From assembly GCA_023362775.1 (NCBI GenBank), contig JALMGJ010000003.1, positions 177,288,274 through 177,352,273 on the forward strand: a stretch of DNA of 64,000 nucleotides. The letters are read 5' to 3'. Shown piece by piece: positions 22,390 to 34,000 of this stretch. The number at the start of each line of letters is the position of its first letter. Positions within the stretch are counted from its first letter, which is position 1. The notes beneath the pieces are model-generated. The model was given only the letters and a program-made list of their open reading frames with translations. It was not told where the DNA came from and did not search any database. The stretch is from Charina bottae. Taxonomy: Eukaryota; Chordata; Lepidosauria; Squamata; Charinaidae. The position numbers and the translations under genes are program-made.

Positions 22390-22564
22390 ATTTTTGCAAA
22401 ATATTATCTAACTTAATATTCCAACAACGCGCTGCCTGTTTCAATCCATAGATGGATTTCTGCAATTCACACACAAGATGTTTTTTCTTTTTCATAACCA
22501 GGAGGTTGTTGCATAAACAATTTTTCCTCCAAATCACCATACAGAAAAGCAGTTTGAATATCAT
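22379..22564 (-). pseudogene. copia pol fragment in shifted frame (RT middle)
   Basis: The minus-strand frame from 22564 carries the RT phrase LQKSIYGLKQAARCWNIKLD and ends at the LINE insertion after FGFQKG. It overlaps the end of the preceding pol frame, which places the frameshift at the oligo-A run near 22480-22495. Confidence 0.85.
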
Positions 22565-24125
22565 GGTGATAAACAGACAATTTCTTCATGGCAGCAACCT
22601 TTAAAAGCAACCTGATATATTCAGCTTTTGTCACTGGAGCAAAAGTTTTGTCATAATCCACATTTTTTCTTTGAGCAAAACCTTTTGCTACCAACCTTGC
22701 TTTGTACTTTTGAATTTTACCATCAGAATCTTTTTTCAGTTTAAACACCCACCTACAACCCAAACACTTCTGATTGGGAGGCAAACTTACTAATTTCCAA
22801 GTTTTATTTTCCTTTAAGGAATCCAATTCCTGCTGCATGGCTTCATGCCAGCACTTAGCTATTTCAGGTGGCATCTCATTAATTTCCTCAAGAGATTGAG
22901 GCTCTGTGTGAATGTGAACCGCCTTCACAACATCTACTTGATAACGATCAGGTGGAACCCCCTTATTAATCCTTTCAGACCTGTGAGGTAGGACAGGACT
23001 TACATTCTGAATCCCACCATTGCTCTCAGAAACCTCTGACTTCTCAGACAAGTCAACTTCCTGCACATTGACTTCACTAGGTGATTCCTGCATATCACCA
23101 TCAGCAAGACTTTGCTGTTCCCTCATGGATAAATCAACTGAAGAACTAGAGTTTATTTTATCCCAATTCTGCTCAGCAAAAGAAGCACTTTTACTAATTA
23201 TCAATTGATTATCCAGTATGAACCTGTAGCTCTTCTGACTTTGTTCATACCCTACAAAAATTGCTTTCTTTGTTCTGGAAGCCTCCTTGCGCCTCAGCTG
23301 TTTTGGAATGTGCACCCAAGCTGTGCTACCAAAAACTCTGAGATGATTTACTTTAGGCTTCACACCATAGAACAAATGAAATGGCACGTCCTGAATTGCA
23401 CTGCTAAACAGCCTGTTCTGAACATAACACGCTGTAGAAACAGCTTCTCCCCAAAACCTAAAAGGTAAACTGGCATCCTTCAGCAAACACATCATTGCTT
23501 CCTGCAGTGTTCTTCCTTTTCTCTCTGCAACAGAATTCTGTTCTGGTGTGTAAGGGTTAGCTAAAATGTGTTCTATCCTTTTTTCTAACAAAAAGCTTTT
23601 AAACATAGAGGATAGATACTCTCCACCTCTGTCTGATTGCAAGGCAGACACTGGCCTTGGGAATTTTCCATTTGCCCAAGCTACAAAACCTTTAAATTTA
23701 TCAAAGACCTCATCTTTGTGTTTCAACAAATAAATGAATGTGTACCTGGAAAAATCATCTATGAAGGTCAAAATGTACCTTGCTCCCCCAAGACTAGGAG
23801 AAAAGGGGCCTATTACATCAGAATGAATAATCTCTAGAGGCCTAGAGGTGGACCTATCAGAAAACTTCTTCACAGGAGCCCTTGTGGTTTTATTCTCCTT
23901 GCAAACTGCACAATCCAGAAACTTATCACAAGGTTTCCATTTTAAATCAGCAGAAAAACTAGGCATTTGAGATATGTACTTAAAATTAGCATGAGCAAAT
24001 CTCCTATGCATTAAATGGATACATTGATCGTGTATGGGATTATTTCTAAAAACAGCTTTAGCAGTTTGCTGCTCAGCTTTCTGTACAATGTAAAGAGAAT
24101 CTTTCTGCAAACATTTTGCAACCAC
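22467..24125 (-). pseudogene. copia pol: integrase and N-terminal reverse transcriptase
   Basis: 552 codons. An integrase zinc-binding HHCC motif (H40, H45, C72, C75) precedes a catalytic core with D103, D165 and E201, giving the expected D,D(35)E spacing; flanking residues are IIHSDVIGPF, LQSDRGGEYLS and NSVAERKGR. The fingers of the reverse transcriptase follow (WVFKLKKDSDGKIQKYKARL then VAKGFAQ and VYHHDIQTAFLYGDL). The frame ends prematurely after QQPPGYEKEK, where an A-run near 22490 has gained or lost a base: the continuing sequence (HLVCELQKSIYGLKQAARCW) is in the next frame at 22564-22379. Upstream it is in the same frame as gag, separated only by the stop at 24153-24155. Confidence 0.9.
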
Positions 24126-24152
24126 TTTACCATCCTTCCTAATTTCACAACC

Positions 24153-25220
24153 TTATTTCTTAAAAGTTATTATGTAACCTGAGGCAACTAGCTGTCCTAT
24201 AGACAAGAGATTACTTTGAAAATTAGGCACAAACAAAACATTTTGAACAGTTTCCCCCAAACATGGAATATTAATCTCACCTTCACCCATGATCTTGGAT
24301 ACAGATCCATCTGCTAAGGAAACTCTTTGCTTGTTAGTTTTAGACAGAGACAGAAAAGCATTTTTATTGTTACATATATGAGAATTTGCCCCGCTGTCAA
24401 GAACCCACAAGTCTTTATCATCACAGCTCTCAACAACTTTTGCATGAAGAATCTTCTTTCTAGAAGTTGCTTCTTTCTTCTGAGAAATCTTCTTACTTTT
24501 AAACTGGACACAGTCCTTCTGAAGATGTTCAGAAGATCCACACTTGAAGCATCGCCGGCTGGTAAATGCAGAAGCCTGGAATTCAAAGCTCTTCCACTCC
24601 CTCTGCTGGCCACAAGAAGACTTTATTGTAGGAATGGAGGCAGCTTTTTCCTGCCTTTTCTCCCACTCAGCAAGAAGCCGGGTAGACACAAACGATGGCG
24701 TTAGATCAGCTTCAGGGATTCCCTCCATGGAGCAAATTAAAGTGTCCCAGGACTCATTTAACGAAGACAGCATTATATAGGCTTTCATGAGAGGAGTAAA
24801 TTCCATCCCACGCTCTTGGAGCTCCACAAAATAATTCTGCAGTTTATGAAGATGCTCTGGAAAATTTCCATTCTCTGGCAAGTAAGCCTTGTACAGCTTT
24901 TTGGTTAAAATAACCTTGCTGCCAGGATTAGTTTTTACATATAAATCACGCAAATAGTCCCATAAGTCTTTGGAAGTTTCTTTGCCTCTTACATGTATAA
25001 GCTGAGAATCCTCAACAGCCAAAATAATGGAGGCTTTGCATTTCTCATCTTTCCTCAGCCAGGCTTGATCTGGATTCTGAGGGATTTGTTCAGAAATAGC
25101 AGACCACAAATTTTCTCTCCTCAAGAAACTCTCCATTTTCAAAGACCAGTTCAAATAATTAGTATTAGAAAGCTTTTCCAGGGGCATACCTTGAAAACTT
25201 GAAGATCCAGCAGCCGCCAT
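24153..25220 (-). CDS. copia Gag and protease (stop separates it from pol)
   Basis: 355 residues, structural Gag plus the start of protease. The N-terminus (residues 1-200) has the copia Gag layout (LSNTNYLNWSLKMESFL, LWDYLRDLYVKTN, LHKLQNYFVELQERGMEF, YIMLSSLNESWDTLI). A CCHC zinc knuckle is at C224, C227, H232 and C237 (RCFKCGSSEHLQKDC). The aspartic protease active site is LWVLDSGANSHICNN with D275. The start Met at 25220 follows the primer site by about 180 bp, which is a plausible leader. The terminal TAA interrupts what is normally one continuous gag-pol frame; the downstream nine codons and pol remain in frame. This could be a mutation or, less likely, a readthrough site. Confidence 0.85.
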   Translation of the reverse strand: MAAAGSSSFQGMPLEKLSNTNYLNWSLKMESFLRRENLWSAISEQIPQNPDQAWLRKDEKCKASIILAVEDSQLIHVRGKETSKDLWDYLRDLYVKTNPGSKVILTKKLYKAYLPENGNFPEHLHKLQNYFVELQERGMEFTPLMKAYIMLSSLNESWDTLICSMEGIPEADLTPSFVSTRLLAEWEKRQEKAASIPTIKSSCGQQREWKSFEFQASAFTSRRCFKCGSSEHLQKDCVQFKSKKISQKKEATSRKKILHAKVVESCDDKDLWVLDSGANSHICNNKNAFLSLSKTNKQRVSLADGSVSKIMGEGEINIPCLGETVQNVLFVPNFQSNLLSIGQLVASGYIITFKK

Positions 25221-25400
25221 TGCTTCTTCTCTCCCCTGTTGGAGTAATCCATGAGGCTAGAAAAATCACGAGGCTTGACTCCGCCTCCAAACTGAAACTT
25301 CTTGTAACTGCCAGCAAGTTTCAAAAAGCCTCTTCAAATGAAAATGAAACAGTTCAGCTTTCCTCTTTCCATAAGTTTCATCTCTGATCCAGAAAGCATT

Positions 25401-25416
25401 TGCTGGGCCCATAACC
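25401..25416 (-). promoter_or_regulatory. Primer-binding site complementary to initiator tRNA-Met anticodon arm
   Basis: The + strand reads TGCTGGGCCCATAACC, which is the anticodon stem-loop sequence (CAT anticodon) of the metazoan initiator tRNA-Met as I know it; the minus (sense) strand is its complement. It lies three bases inside the 5' LTR. Priming from an internal tRNA-iMet fragment is known for Drosophila copia, and the same arrangement is inferred here. Confidence 0.85.
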
Positions 25417-25419
25417 TTT

Positions 25420-25860
25420 TGTTGTTTATAAAAATTTGTGATCAGAGTTATGGAAAATATTGAGAGACAAGCTTGCAGTAAAAAACGTTGCTTTATTTAA
25501 AACAAAAGAATAAAATTGAATCTTGCTTTTCTTCAGCAGAGAAGCACATGGCTTAAGTACTTACATTTTAAAGACAAAGAGATAGCAGAGAGCAGAGAGA
25601 CCAAAACAAAAGCAGAGATAACACTTTTAAAGCTTTTTACAATTGCAACTTGGCCATATCTGAGTGGACAAGGTTTAGCATGTGACCAAACACCTAGGCA
25701 ACAGATTCCCAATATGGGCAAAGCTTAAACAGGTAATTCTGATTGGCTCAAGCAAGCCAGACTACCAGGCTCCAAAGTAAATTAACATTCCTGAGAAAGC
25801 GGGGTGAACATGTGCTCTAGGAAAAAAGTTTGAGGCTTGGCTTTTTAAACTAGCCTTCCA
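25420..25860 (-). mobile_element. 5' LTR of copia element (about 441 bp)
   Basis: The core 25420-25759 matches the 3' LTR. I place the outer end at CCA|TATTT (25860) because it gives a TG start on the minus strand and a TATTT duplication matching 20986-20990. If instead the LTR is only the shared 340 bp, no target duplication exists. Confidence 0.75.
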
Positions 25861-25869
25861 TATTTCTTC

Positions 25870-28800
25870 AAGACACAAAAATATATGCAACATATATGTT
25901 GGCTGAGACTGATGGGAATTGAATCCGAAACATCTGGAGAGGCCCCACTTGTGTATCCCTGATGTAAGCAGAAAAAGTTCTGCAACTTGTTCACAGTCTC
26001 TAACATATTCACATGCTGTATTGGTCTTTCAACTTCAGCTGTCCTTTTCTGGAGTTTGGGGGCCACCCTAACGTACAATGTCAACATTATGATATATTCT
26101 TTTAAATTCCAAATTCTATAATTCTCACATCAAACTTCTTGTGCAGTTTATTTTAAGAGCTGCATAGTGTCATTCTATAGATGGCGTTCAAGCTTGGTCC
26201 ACTCTGATTGTAAATTTGGTTTCTTTTAAGTCTAAAATCCATTCCATTGCAAAAATATGTGTTTTAATGAAGTATTATTTTGGTTGCATGTCCCACAGCA
26301 TGATGATTTACTCATTCCTTTTCTGGAATACTTAAAGCCTTGGGCATTTCTACACATACACAATACTTCATAATACTGTACAGTTGAAATAATCCATTGT
26401 CTCTTCTGCTGACCTCAAAATGCAGAAAATGCAGAAAACACAGAAAATGCTCAAAGACCCAATGTGATGAGCTTCCAGGCTAATAGACCATGCCTAATTA
26501 TCTGGTATCCTGAGGTTTTCCTGGCAACTATGACCCAAGGCTTGCTGACCATGTTGTGAAAGCCAATCTATTGGCTATTTGGTATGCCTGTGCCAGACTC
26601 ACAACAATTTTGGTTTGGCCTTCTCATGTGTGAATGCTTTTATTTGTCCTCCATTTCTAAAGTCATTTGCCAGGAAAGAAATCAAAGAGTTGGCTGCTCT
26701 AGAGAAAAATTTAACAGAGTTTGAAGTAAATATCCTGTAGAACCGTTGCTATAAAACTTTGCAAGAAATTTACAGGAATTGTGTTACAAAATGTTTAGAA
26801 TGTATTGCACATTAAATATGACATAGAAAGACTTCTTTCATGTTAAATACTCAGGGGATTGGGAGGCACAGAAATAATAACTTAAAAACCTTTAGAGAAC
26901 CAATGATTGTGCAAACTAAGGATGAATAACTCTTTTTTTCTCTTAAACTGTGTCAGAACTGGAGTGTTATATGTAATATTACTAAAGAATAATAATGTTA
27001 TTGACGATCGCCAAAGCAGAGATTTGCCAATGATTTCAAATAGCCTTGGATGAAGTATTTGTTGACAACATTTACAGCTGACTGTTGGGAAACTGTAGGA
27101 CAATATAACCCAGAGCTTGTTCCGCTTGCTCTGAAAAATGAAAGCTTAAAGGGAGAGGCATTTTTAAATTAAAAATTTAAAACATTTTTGAGTATATTGT
27201 TTTATTTATGAGGTTATAAGAGTAACAAGGTAAATGAGCAACAAAAATAGGTTAACTTGTATTAATTGAACTATCCACTATACACATAAGTCATAATTAT
27301 CATATACCACATGATCTATTTCCTGCTACAAAATGTACAGAACTGGAGGACTCTCCCATTCTGTGCAATTTTAGTTAGAATCACTTCCAAACTGTTCAGT
27401 GGAGCATAATTCTAAATTAGTATACCTAAGATTGGAGTCTCTTGTATAGCACTATGCAGATTAATCAGAATACAGTCTTGCTAAATTCAATAACACTTAG
27501 AGCTCTGTCAGATGGGATATACCTTCATCAGTACAGCAAGATTATTCCCCCATCCTCTTGTTCTCAATATTATGCTACTGGACTGGACTGGATTTGTGTG
27601 ATCATGTCAGATTTTTAGCTACCGTGTAATTGAAGCAAGAAGAAGCTGCAGCATGACACACCTAGGAATGGCACAATGAAATGTGTGTGTGTGTGTGCTT
27701 CATTTCTCTTCATCATTGCTGGATCTACAATATACTTCCATCCAAAAGAGGCTTTACGATTGTGGCATCTGTAACAAATCAGAGTGACATCAAAATGACA
27801 ATAAGTACATGATTATGTTGTTATGCAATGTACTTGCATCACAATGTGTGATGCAGGGATGCAAGTCATGGCATTTGCATGATGATGGCATCATGCACGT
27901 GTTGTACTGAAGTAACAAAATATATGTCAGTTGTATATCAAAAAGATTCCCTGAAAAATTATCTCATATAGAAACCTGGTAGCTCTTTAGAGGAAGCTGC
28001 TGAAATAATCAGGCTGTAAAATCATATAGAACCAAGTTATAGTCTGCTTGCTCATGTTTGGAGATCCTTCGTAGAGGCTCTTCTTTCAGACTTGCTTCAG
28101 AAGGATGGAGTGGCTACTTCCAGCCTTCGTCCATTCTGCTGTTCTTTCACTGAAAGGCAAACAGGTTTTTTAAAAAATACTGTTCAGACAGACTTTTGTC
28201 TTCAGCTCCAATTTCAGTGGGCAGGCAGGACTTAATAAGAAACAATAATAAATAACTTTTGAAAGTGATTATCATTCCTTTCATCTGTTACAAAAAATGT
28301 TCTGAATCAATCAGAATTTAATATTGAATATTGTGAGATTGGAGAGATGATCCATAATGACAACATTCCAAAAAGAGTAAAATTCTCTCTGTTTGGATTT
28401 TTCTGGATTTCATTTTACTAAAACTCACAATTCATTGAGTAGGTGTGATTTCGTGGTCAGGTTCACCACTTTCTCATAATGTGGAGCCAGAAAGCATTCA
28501 AAGGTTTTGCAGACTGCTTAAACAGGGAACTGATCACATGATGTTTCTGTCAATACCTCTGTAATTTATGTAAATTACTGTTTTCCAAAATTCTGAACCT
28601 TTGATGTTTGGTTTTCCTGGCAATGGCAACTGCTTTAATAAGTATTTCTTATTCTCTTCTTTAGCCATGATTATTTTGGAGAGGCTTCAAAAGAGCAGAT
28701 ATTTAAAAAGTAAAATAGGTTGGGGAAAAATGGTTCACAGTAGAACCAATCAGATTGGGGTGGAGGTAGTGGATAATTATTTAGCCTTATTTAATTCTTT

Positions 28801-29341
28801 ATTTAACTCAAGGGGGAGCTCTAATTTTGACACTTGCCATGTTTTTTTTGTTTTGTTTAACTTAAATCTTTGAAATCTATAGATCCTTCTTTGCTGCCTC
28901 TTGAGTCTTTTGCTATTGTATTTATGAATTATTACGGTTTGTATTTGCATATGCTGATCTATGAGCATAATAGAGTCTTACTACTTACTACTTCTTCTCT
29001 TTATCAATACAGGCTGCCATTTTCTGGACCCCTTTGCTTAGATAATTTTCCAATTTGAGACCTGAGAGTCATATTAAGGGATTTTTTTTTTTGCTCCATA
29101 GTGTAATGTTCTCATATGGTGAGTATTGGGCCAAATTGGCTGTATCTGGACATATCTACTGGCTTTGTGAGCTAAAGGGGACGATTTTCACAGGTAGCCC
29201 TCAGGTATCTTTAAGATGCAACAAGGTGGTAGACAGGCAGTGACTTTCACATTGTAGAAGCTTCTTCCTTCACAGACCTGTCTAAGAGAAATCAACAAGA
29301 ACCAGAGGGGATCCTGTTGCTTACTGTTTTTTGTGAATGGG
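25870..29341. other. AT-rich segment, no gene recognised
   Basis: The first 80 bp hold the right arm of the repeat split by copia. After this I see no transposon end or coding domain. A (GT)n run lies at 27682-27698, and 27790-27905 is dense in ATGCAAAT-, TGATG- and CATCA-type motifs. Frames at 28601-28873 and 28870-29058 are open but featureless. Confidence 0.5.
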
Positions 29342-29351
29342 CAACTTTAAG

Positions 29352-29598
29352 GTTGTGTGTGTGTGTGTGTGTGTGTGTGCGTGCGTGCGCGCCTTCAAGT
29401 CAGTGTTGACTCCAGGCAATTACCTGAACTACTCCCTGCAGTTTCCTTGGCAAGATTTTCCGAAGTGGTTTGCCCTCGCCTTCTTCCTAGGGCTGAGAAC
29501 TAAGGTCACCCTGCTGGCTTCTTGCTTAAAGCAGGACTAGAACTCACAATCTTCTGGTTTCTAGCCTGATGCCCTAACCACTACACCAAACTGGCTCA
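29352..29598 (-). mobile_element. tRNA-derived SINE (Squam1/Sauria-like), 10-bp TSD
   Basis: In minus orientation: GAGCCAGTTTGGTGTAGTGG at the head (29598), a tRNA-like region with ATTGTGAGTTCTAGTCC B box, then GTGACCTTAG, GGGCAAACCACTTC and the tail GAGTCAACACTGACTTGAAG followed by (GCAC)/(AC)n at 29352-29390. Flanked by exact CAACTTTAAG (29342-29351 and 29599-29608). The (CA)n is the SINE's own 3' tail. Confidence 0.92.
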
Positions 29599-29608
29599 CA
29601 ACTTTAAG

Positions 29609-30762
29609 CATAGCTTAATACAATGTGAATGGAAGCTTTGAGTCCAAGTTGAGTTGCTTATTTTGGCAATAATGCTTGGCAATCTCCATATAGGCTACAT
29701 GTTTGCATCTAGATTTTGTGGGTTTTCATGTCAATACCTGAGTTATGAATGCAGATGTGGTCTTAAACCTCAAACAAAGTCTCATATCTCATTCTGGGAA
29801 TTGGTTCACTCTTCTTATACTGTACTGAAGTGAAAAAGAAACCAGCTCTTGATGATATTTTATGTTTTTACTGTATGTTTTAATTTTACAATAGATGAAG
29901 TTTAAATATAACATGATAATGATTGAAATCATTTTTATCTGTTTTTTAGAAAAGCAATACAGTGTGTTTTATTTTTGCGTATATGTATGTGCGTGTTGGT
30001 TTATATACATATTTTAAAACTAGCTTCAGAAAATTAGTTACATTTATTCAAATGCTTAGGGACACAAAGCCTCAAGTTACACTTTTGAGATAGTTTCTCT
30101 TTTGAACTCGGAACATTTTACATATTGGCTTGTGTTTTTGTCATTTCATTAGAACATCACTGGTTTGCATGTGTGTGGACAAAGAGGATCAAGAGCCAAG
30201 ATAATTCATTAAATTTTGTGACCAGAAACCTCACTGTAAATTTTGGCTAAAACAACAAATGGACCAAATTCTTTTGTATTTTCAATCTGTATAATTTGCT
30301 TTTGGTTATCCTTTTTATTTATTTTGGCTTTGTTATTTATAAGTTGATGGAAGATACAAGAGTAAAACTATTCTAACAGTCTGAGCCTAACTGCAGATTA
30401 TACTGGATGAATGAAGTTAGGTTCATTCTTAAATGTTCTTGTGACACCACCAGTAGTTGCAGGATTTAGGCAGGCAAAGTGACAGTCTTCTACCACATTA
30501 GGTTATGTATGGATGACATTGCCCAAGGTAAAAAAGTAGAGAAATCTGAGTAATAATAAGGTATAGTTAGAATCCTGTGTCACTAAATGGTCCCTGCACC
30601 ACCGGCTATAGTAGCATGGCATTCTTGTAAAAGAGTTAAAACATTCCTCTAAATAGAATTTCAATAAAGTGTAATCAGTTCAGAGGAGTATGTGAAATAC
30701 TGAAGCACACCATTTATATTTCAAGATGGATCATAGATCAACTTCAAACACCCATGAAATGT
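29609..30762. other. No recognised feature
   Basis: AT-rich unique-looking sequence; no repeat boundary or coding domain seen. Confidence 0.5.
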
Positions 30763-30770
30763 CTTTAGAA

Positions 30771-31016
30771 CAGGGGTGGGGAACCTTTTTTCTGCCAAGG
30801 GCCATTTGGATATTTATAACTGGGGACCGGGGGGGTGGGGGGCGGGGTTTCCGGGATTTCCGCGGACCGGGGGCTGGAGTTTGCGGGCGGGAGCCAATCA
30901 CAAGCACCGGGGCGGGGTTTGCGGGCGGGAGCCAATTGCATGGAAGGAGGTGGGGTTTGCGGGCAGGAGCCCCGCGGGCCTTATATGGCCCGCAGGCCTG
31001 ACATTGCCCACCCCTG
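30771..31016. mobile_element. hAT MITE, 246 bp, 8-bp TSD, with GC-box/CCAAT module
   Basis: Inverted ends CAGGGGTGGGGAACC and TTGCCCACCCCTG, bracketed by CTTTAGAA at 30763-30770 and 31017-31024. The interior holds three tandem-like units of GGGGCGGGGTTTGCGGGCGG followed by GAGCCAAT, resembling an Sp1 GC box next to a CCAAT box. The same units occur in the elements at 34259 and 53281. Confidence 0.93.
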
Positions 31017-31024
31017 CTTTAGAA

Positions 31025-34000
31025 CAAGGAACTCTACACAACAGGAGTGCAGCAATCCAATATAAATCTCAATGACATCATGTGCATCATGCTATCATTG
31101 CACAAATGATGTGAAGTATGTGACCAACGCAAATTACATCATTTGCATGGTAATGTCATGATAAACATGAAATCACTTGCTCCCCCTTGCCTCTGTTCCC
31201 CATGGATGTCCATGAACAGGACTTCTGAACTTCCCTCTCCATTATTTCTCAAGAAAAGAGGTAAGCTTCGGATATATTTTTTATCCATTCCTGTTCTGGA
31301 GAGGTAATCTCAATTAAAAGTATTTTGAAACAAACAAACAAAAATCTATGTACAGAACAAGTACCTAGATTGCATAGTTTAGAAAATAAATATTATTTTT
31401 AAAAATAATATATGCAGGCAACATACAATGGTTTGAGTGGGACATATCAATAGACATTAAAAAGCCTGGGTTCTAGCCTAACACCAGAAAGACTTCCATT
31501 TAGCACCCGGCGAGCTTCTTTCCGGAGAGAATTCCAAAGCGGAGGATAGGAGCGATCGCTGAAATGTCTCTCCTTGACAATTGTCTACTGCATTTCAGAT
31601 GGCAGGAAAACTTGGGGAAGAGCCTCTCACGAGGATCTTAAAACATGGGCAGGCACATAAGAAGAAAGATACAATACTGAAGGTACAACACAGCACATCT
31701 GCATTTGATTTAACAGCATATGCTTTCCCTTGATGCCCCCTCAGACATAATGTATGTGGTGAACTATGGAACTTTTTCCCATTAGAAGCTTAAATTGCAA
31801 AGTTTTCCCTTGAAGAAACAAATGTATGGTTTACTATCTGATCCCTATACAGCAGTCTAAAAATAAGACCTCAGTGTATTTGATTTGCAAACATATTTTT
31901 ATTATTAATATTTGCAAGCTTTCCAGCATAATCCACAGTTTTGCCATGTTATTATTCATATTATGTTAGTCCCACATGGTGAGTGTTAGCTAAAAATCCT
32001 TCTGCCACTGCAAAGTGCAGAAAAGCCCAGGATATCAGCATCAAGGAACTAATCAAATCAATTAATGTTATGAAGCTCATTAAAAGATGTAACTGCTCAT
32101 TATTTTTCTTGAGCTTTTTGAATTCTTGTAAGCAATATGTTTATAAAAAACCTTTCACTGCGATGTTCAACAAAACAAAAATGCAACTGATTTTTTTTTT
32201 TTAACGTTTTGGTAGACATGACTAATTTGTCAGTTTCTCAAATACTTATCTCAGTGTCTTGAGATTACAAAAAGTTGCTACCTATATCAGTCTTATTTTT
32301 TAAAGAAAGGTGGTTTTAAGACAGCTGTTCTTAGCTTGGAACTGTCAGGAATGGCAAGACTGCTGTTCTCAGAAGTGGCAGCCAGCATGGCCTTTAGTTG
32401 GCAATGCTGGAAGTCACAGTCCCAAATTATGCGAGGGGCACCAGGCTGGAGAAACCTGTCTTAAGGGTTTTGCAGCACCAGTTTTATCTGAGTGCCAAGA
32501 AAAGGCAGCTGGAAGATGGGAAGACAAGCTGTCAAGGTGATTCAGGCATACAAGATGATTCAGGGACATAGGCTTACCGAAATTATTGGTCTATGGAAGT
32601 CCCATCTTGTACTCCTTGGATTTCTTTATATCCATTCTTTCTACTGATTCAGAAACGGTTGGTGAACCAGAGATAGAACTAGCAGGTCCTAGAAGTTGCC
32701 CAACTTTTTAGAACCTGTTGGTGGCCACATACAGAAATAAGGCACCTATTTTCTCCAACACTGAAAAAATAATTATTAAGAGCAAGTATCTGGAACTTAA
32801 TCAAATTTTATGGTTTCCCACTGGAATCCATTTGATTGCCTTAGAGTCTGACTAAATTTTGAAATGTTTAAATACAGTGTATGGTGGTCTTGCCTCCAGT
32901 TTTTTAGATAGAGAAACTAGACTACAATTTGCCTAGTGTGCAAAGTTTGTTTACATTGACTTACATATGATTATTTCATCCACCTTAAAGCAGGTGCTGG
33001 CACTCTGTGTTTGAGCTTGGTATGCATATTTCTTTTGCAAGTAATGAAGGTCAGCATAAACGTAAAATAGTGAATGGCATCCTAGTGTTACCTTCAAAGA
33101 CAAAGATATAATAATGAATAGGTATGTGAAATGCCTTTTGATCATTTGCCTCTAATTGAGGGTTCATTGTATATCAGACATAGCATAATCATGAGATGAA
33201 ATACCATGCAGAATTTGGGGTGGGATGAGGGAAGACTTAGCATTTCACTTGGTAAGCAAACATAGATATGCAGTTCTCCAGCTGAGTGAGAAGAACTGCT
33301 TCTGTCAGCAAAAGCAGGAGAACAATTCTCCTCCTGAAAATGCCTACACAGTCTTCAAAATCTTATTTGGATTTCCCCCCAACATCTCAAGAAAGGAGCA
33401 GGAGGCTGAAAAGTGAGGGGCAATAACCCACTTACAATTGTAGAAGCAGTCCCATTAATGGAAGATGGGGGGTCCAATTAACAGGATAGGGGGAAAGTAA
33501 AAATGGAGGAACTTATACTTTAACAGGTCCCCACATTTCTGGCACCAACTACAGAACAAACTTACACAACTGTGTACAACGTTTCCCTGATATTTCTTTT
33601 TAAAAAATCATAACCCCTATGGGAAAAGGAAGAGCAAGTTTAGGGCAGAGAGGTAGTATATACAGGAAGAAGAGATACAGAAAACATTGACATGCAATAA
33701 AGGTGGCCATTCTAGATTACATAGCTAATATAGTAGTATAATAACTAGAAGACTGGCTTTAGGGATGGAAATAGACTTGCTCTTTAAAACCTCTGGTTTC
33801 CATGGTGAAAAGGTATGTTGATCTCACCCCATTGAAAGAAAAGCAATTTGTTCATATTTTGTTATGCATTTATTCTATTTTTAATGCACACAATAAATGG
33901 AATTGTCTGGGACAATTACAGTAGTTTAAAATATGTTTAAAAACAATAAAACAGAAAAACAATACATAGCATAGGAGATAAGAATATATAAATCCTATTG

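Larger units (their letters stand above)
20991..25860 (-). mobile_element. Ty1/copia LTR retrotransposon, nearly complete (minus strand)
   Basis: Gag and protease, integrase, then reverse transcriptase and RNase H in copia order, between LTRs at 25860-25420 (5') and 21334-20992 (3'). The LTR cores are the same apart from a 3-bp AAG indel near 21113, so insertion is recent. A primer-binding site lies at 25416-25401. The likely target duplication is TATTT (20986-20990 and 25861-25865), with one base of uncertainty at the left edge; this requires the 3' LTR to have lost about 100 bp at its inner side, together with the polypurine tract and RNase H end. Lesions seen: one in-frame stop, one frameshift, a 64-bp LINE insertion and the 3' deletion, so this copy should be non-autonomous. 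Copia elements are uncommon in vertebrates compared with plants and insects. Confidence 0.92.
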
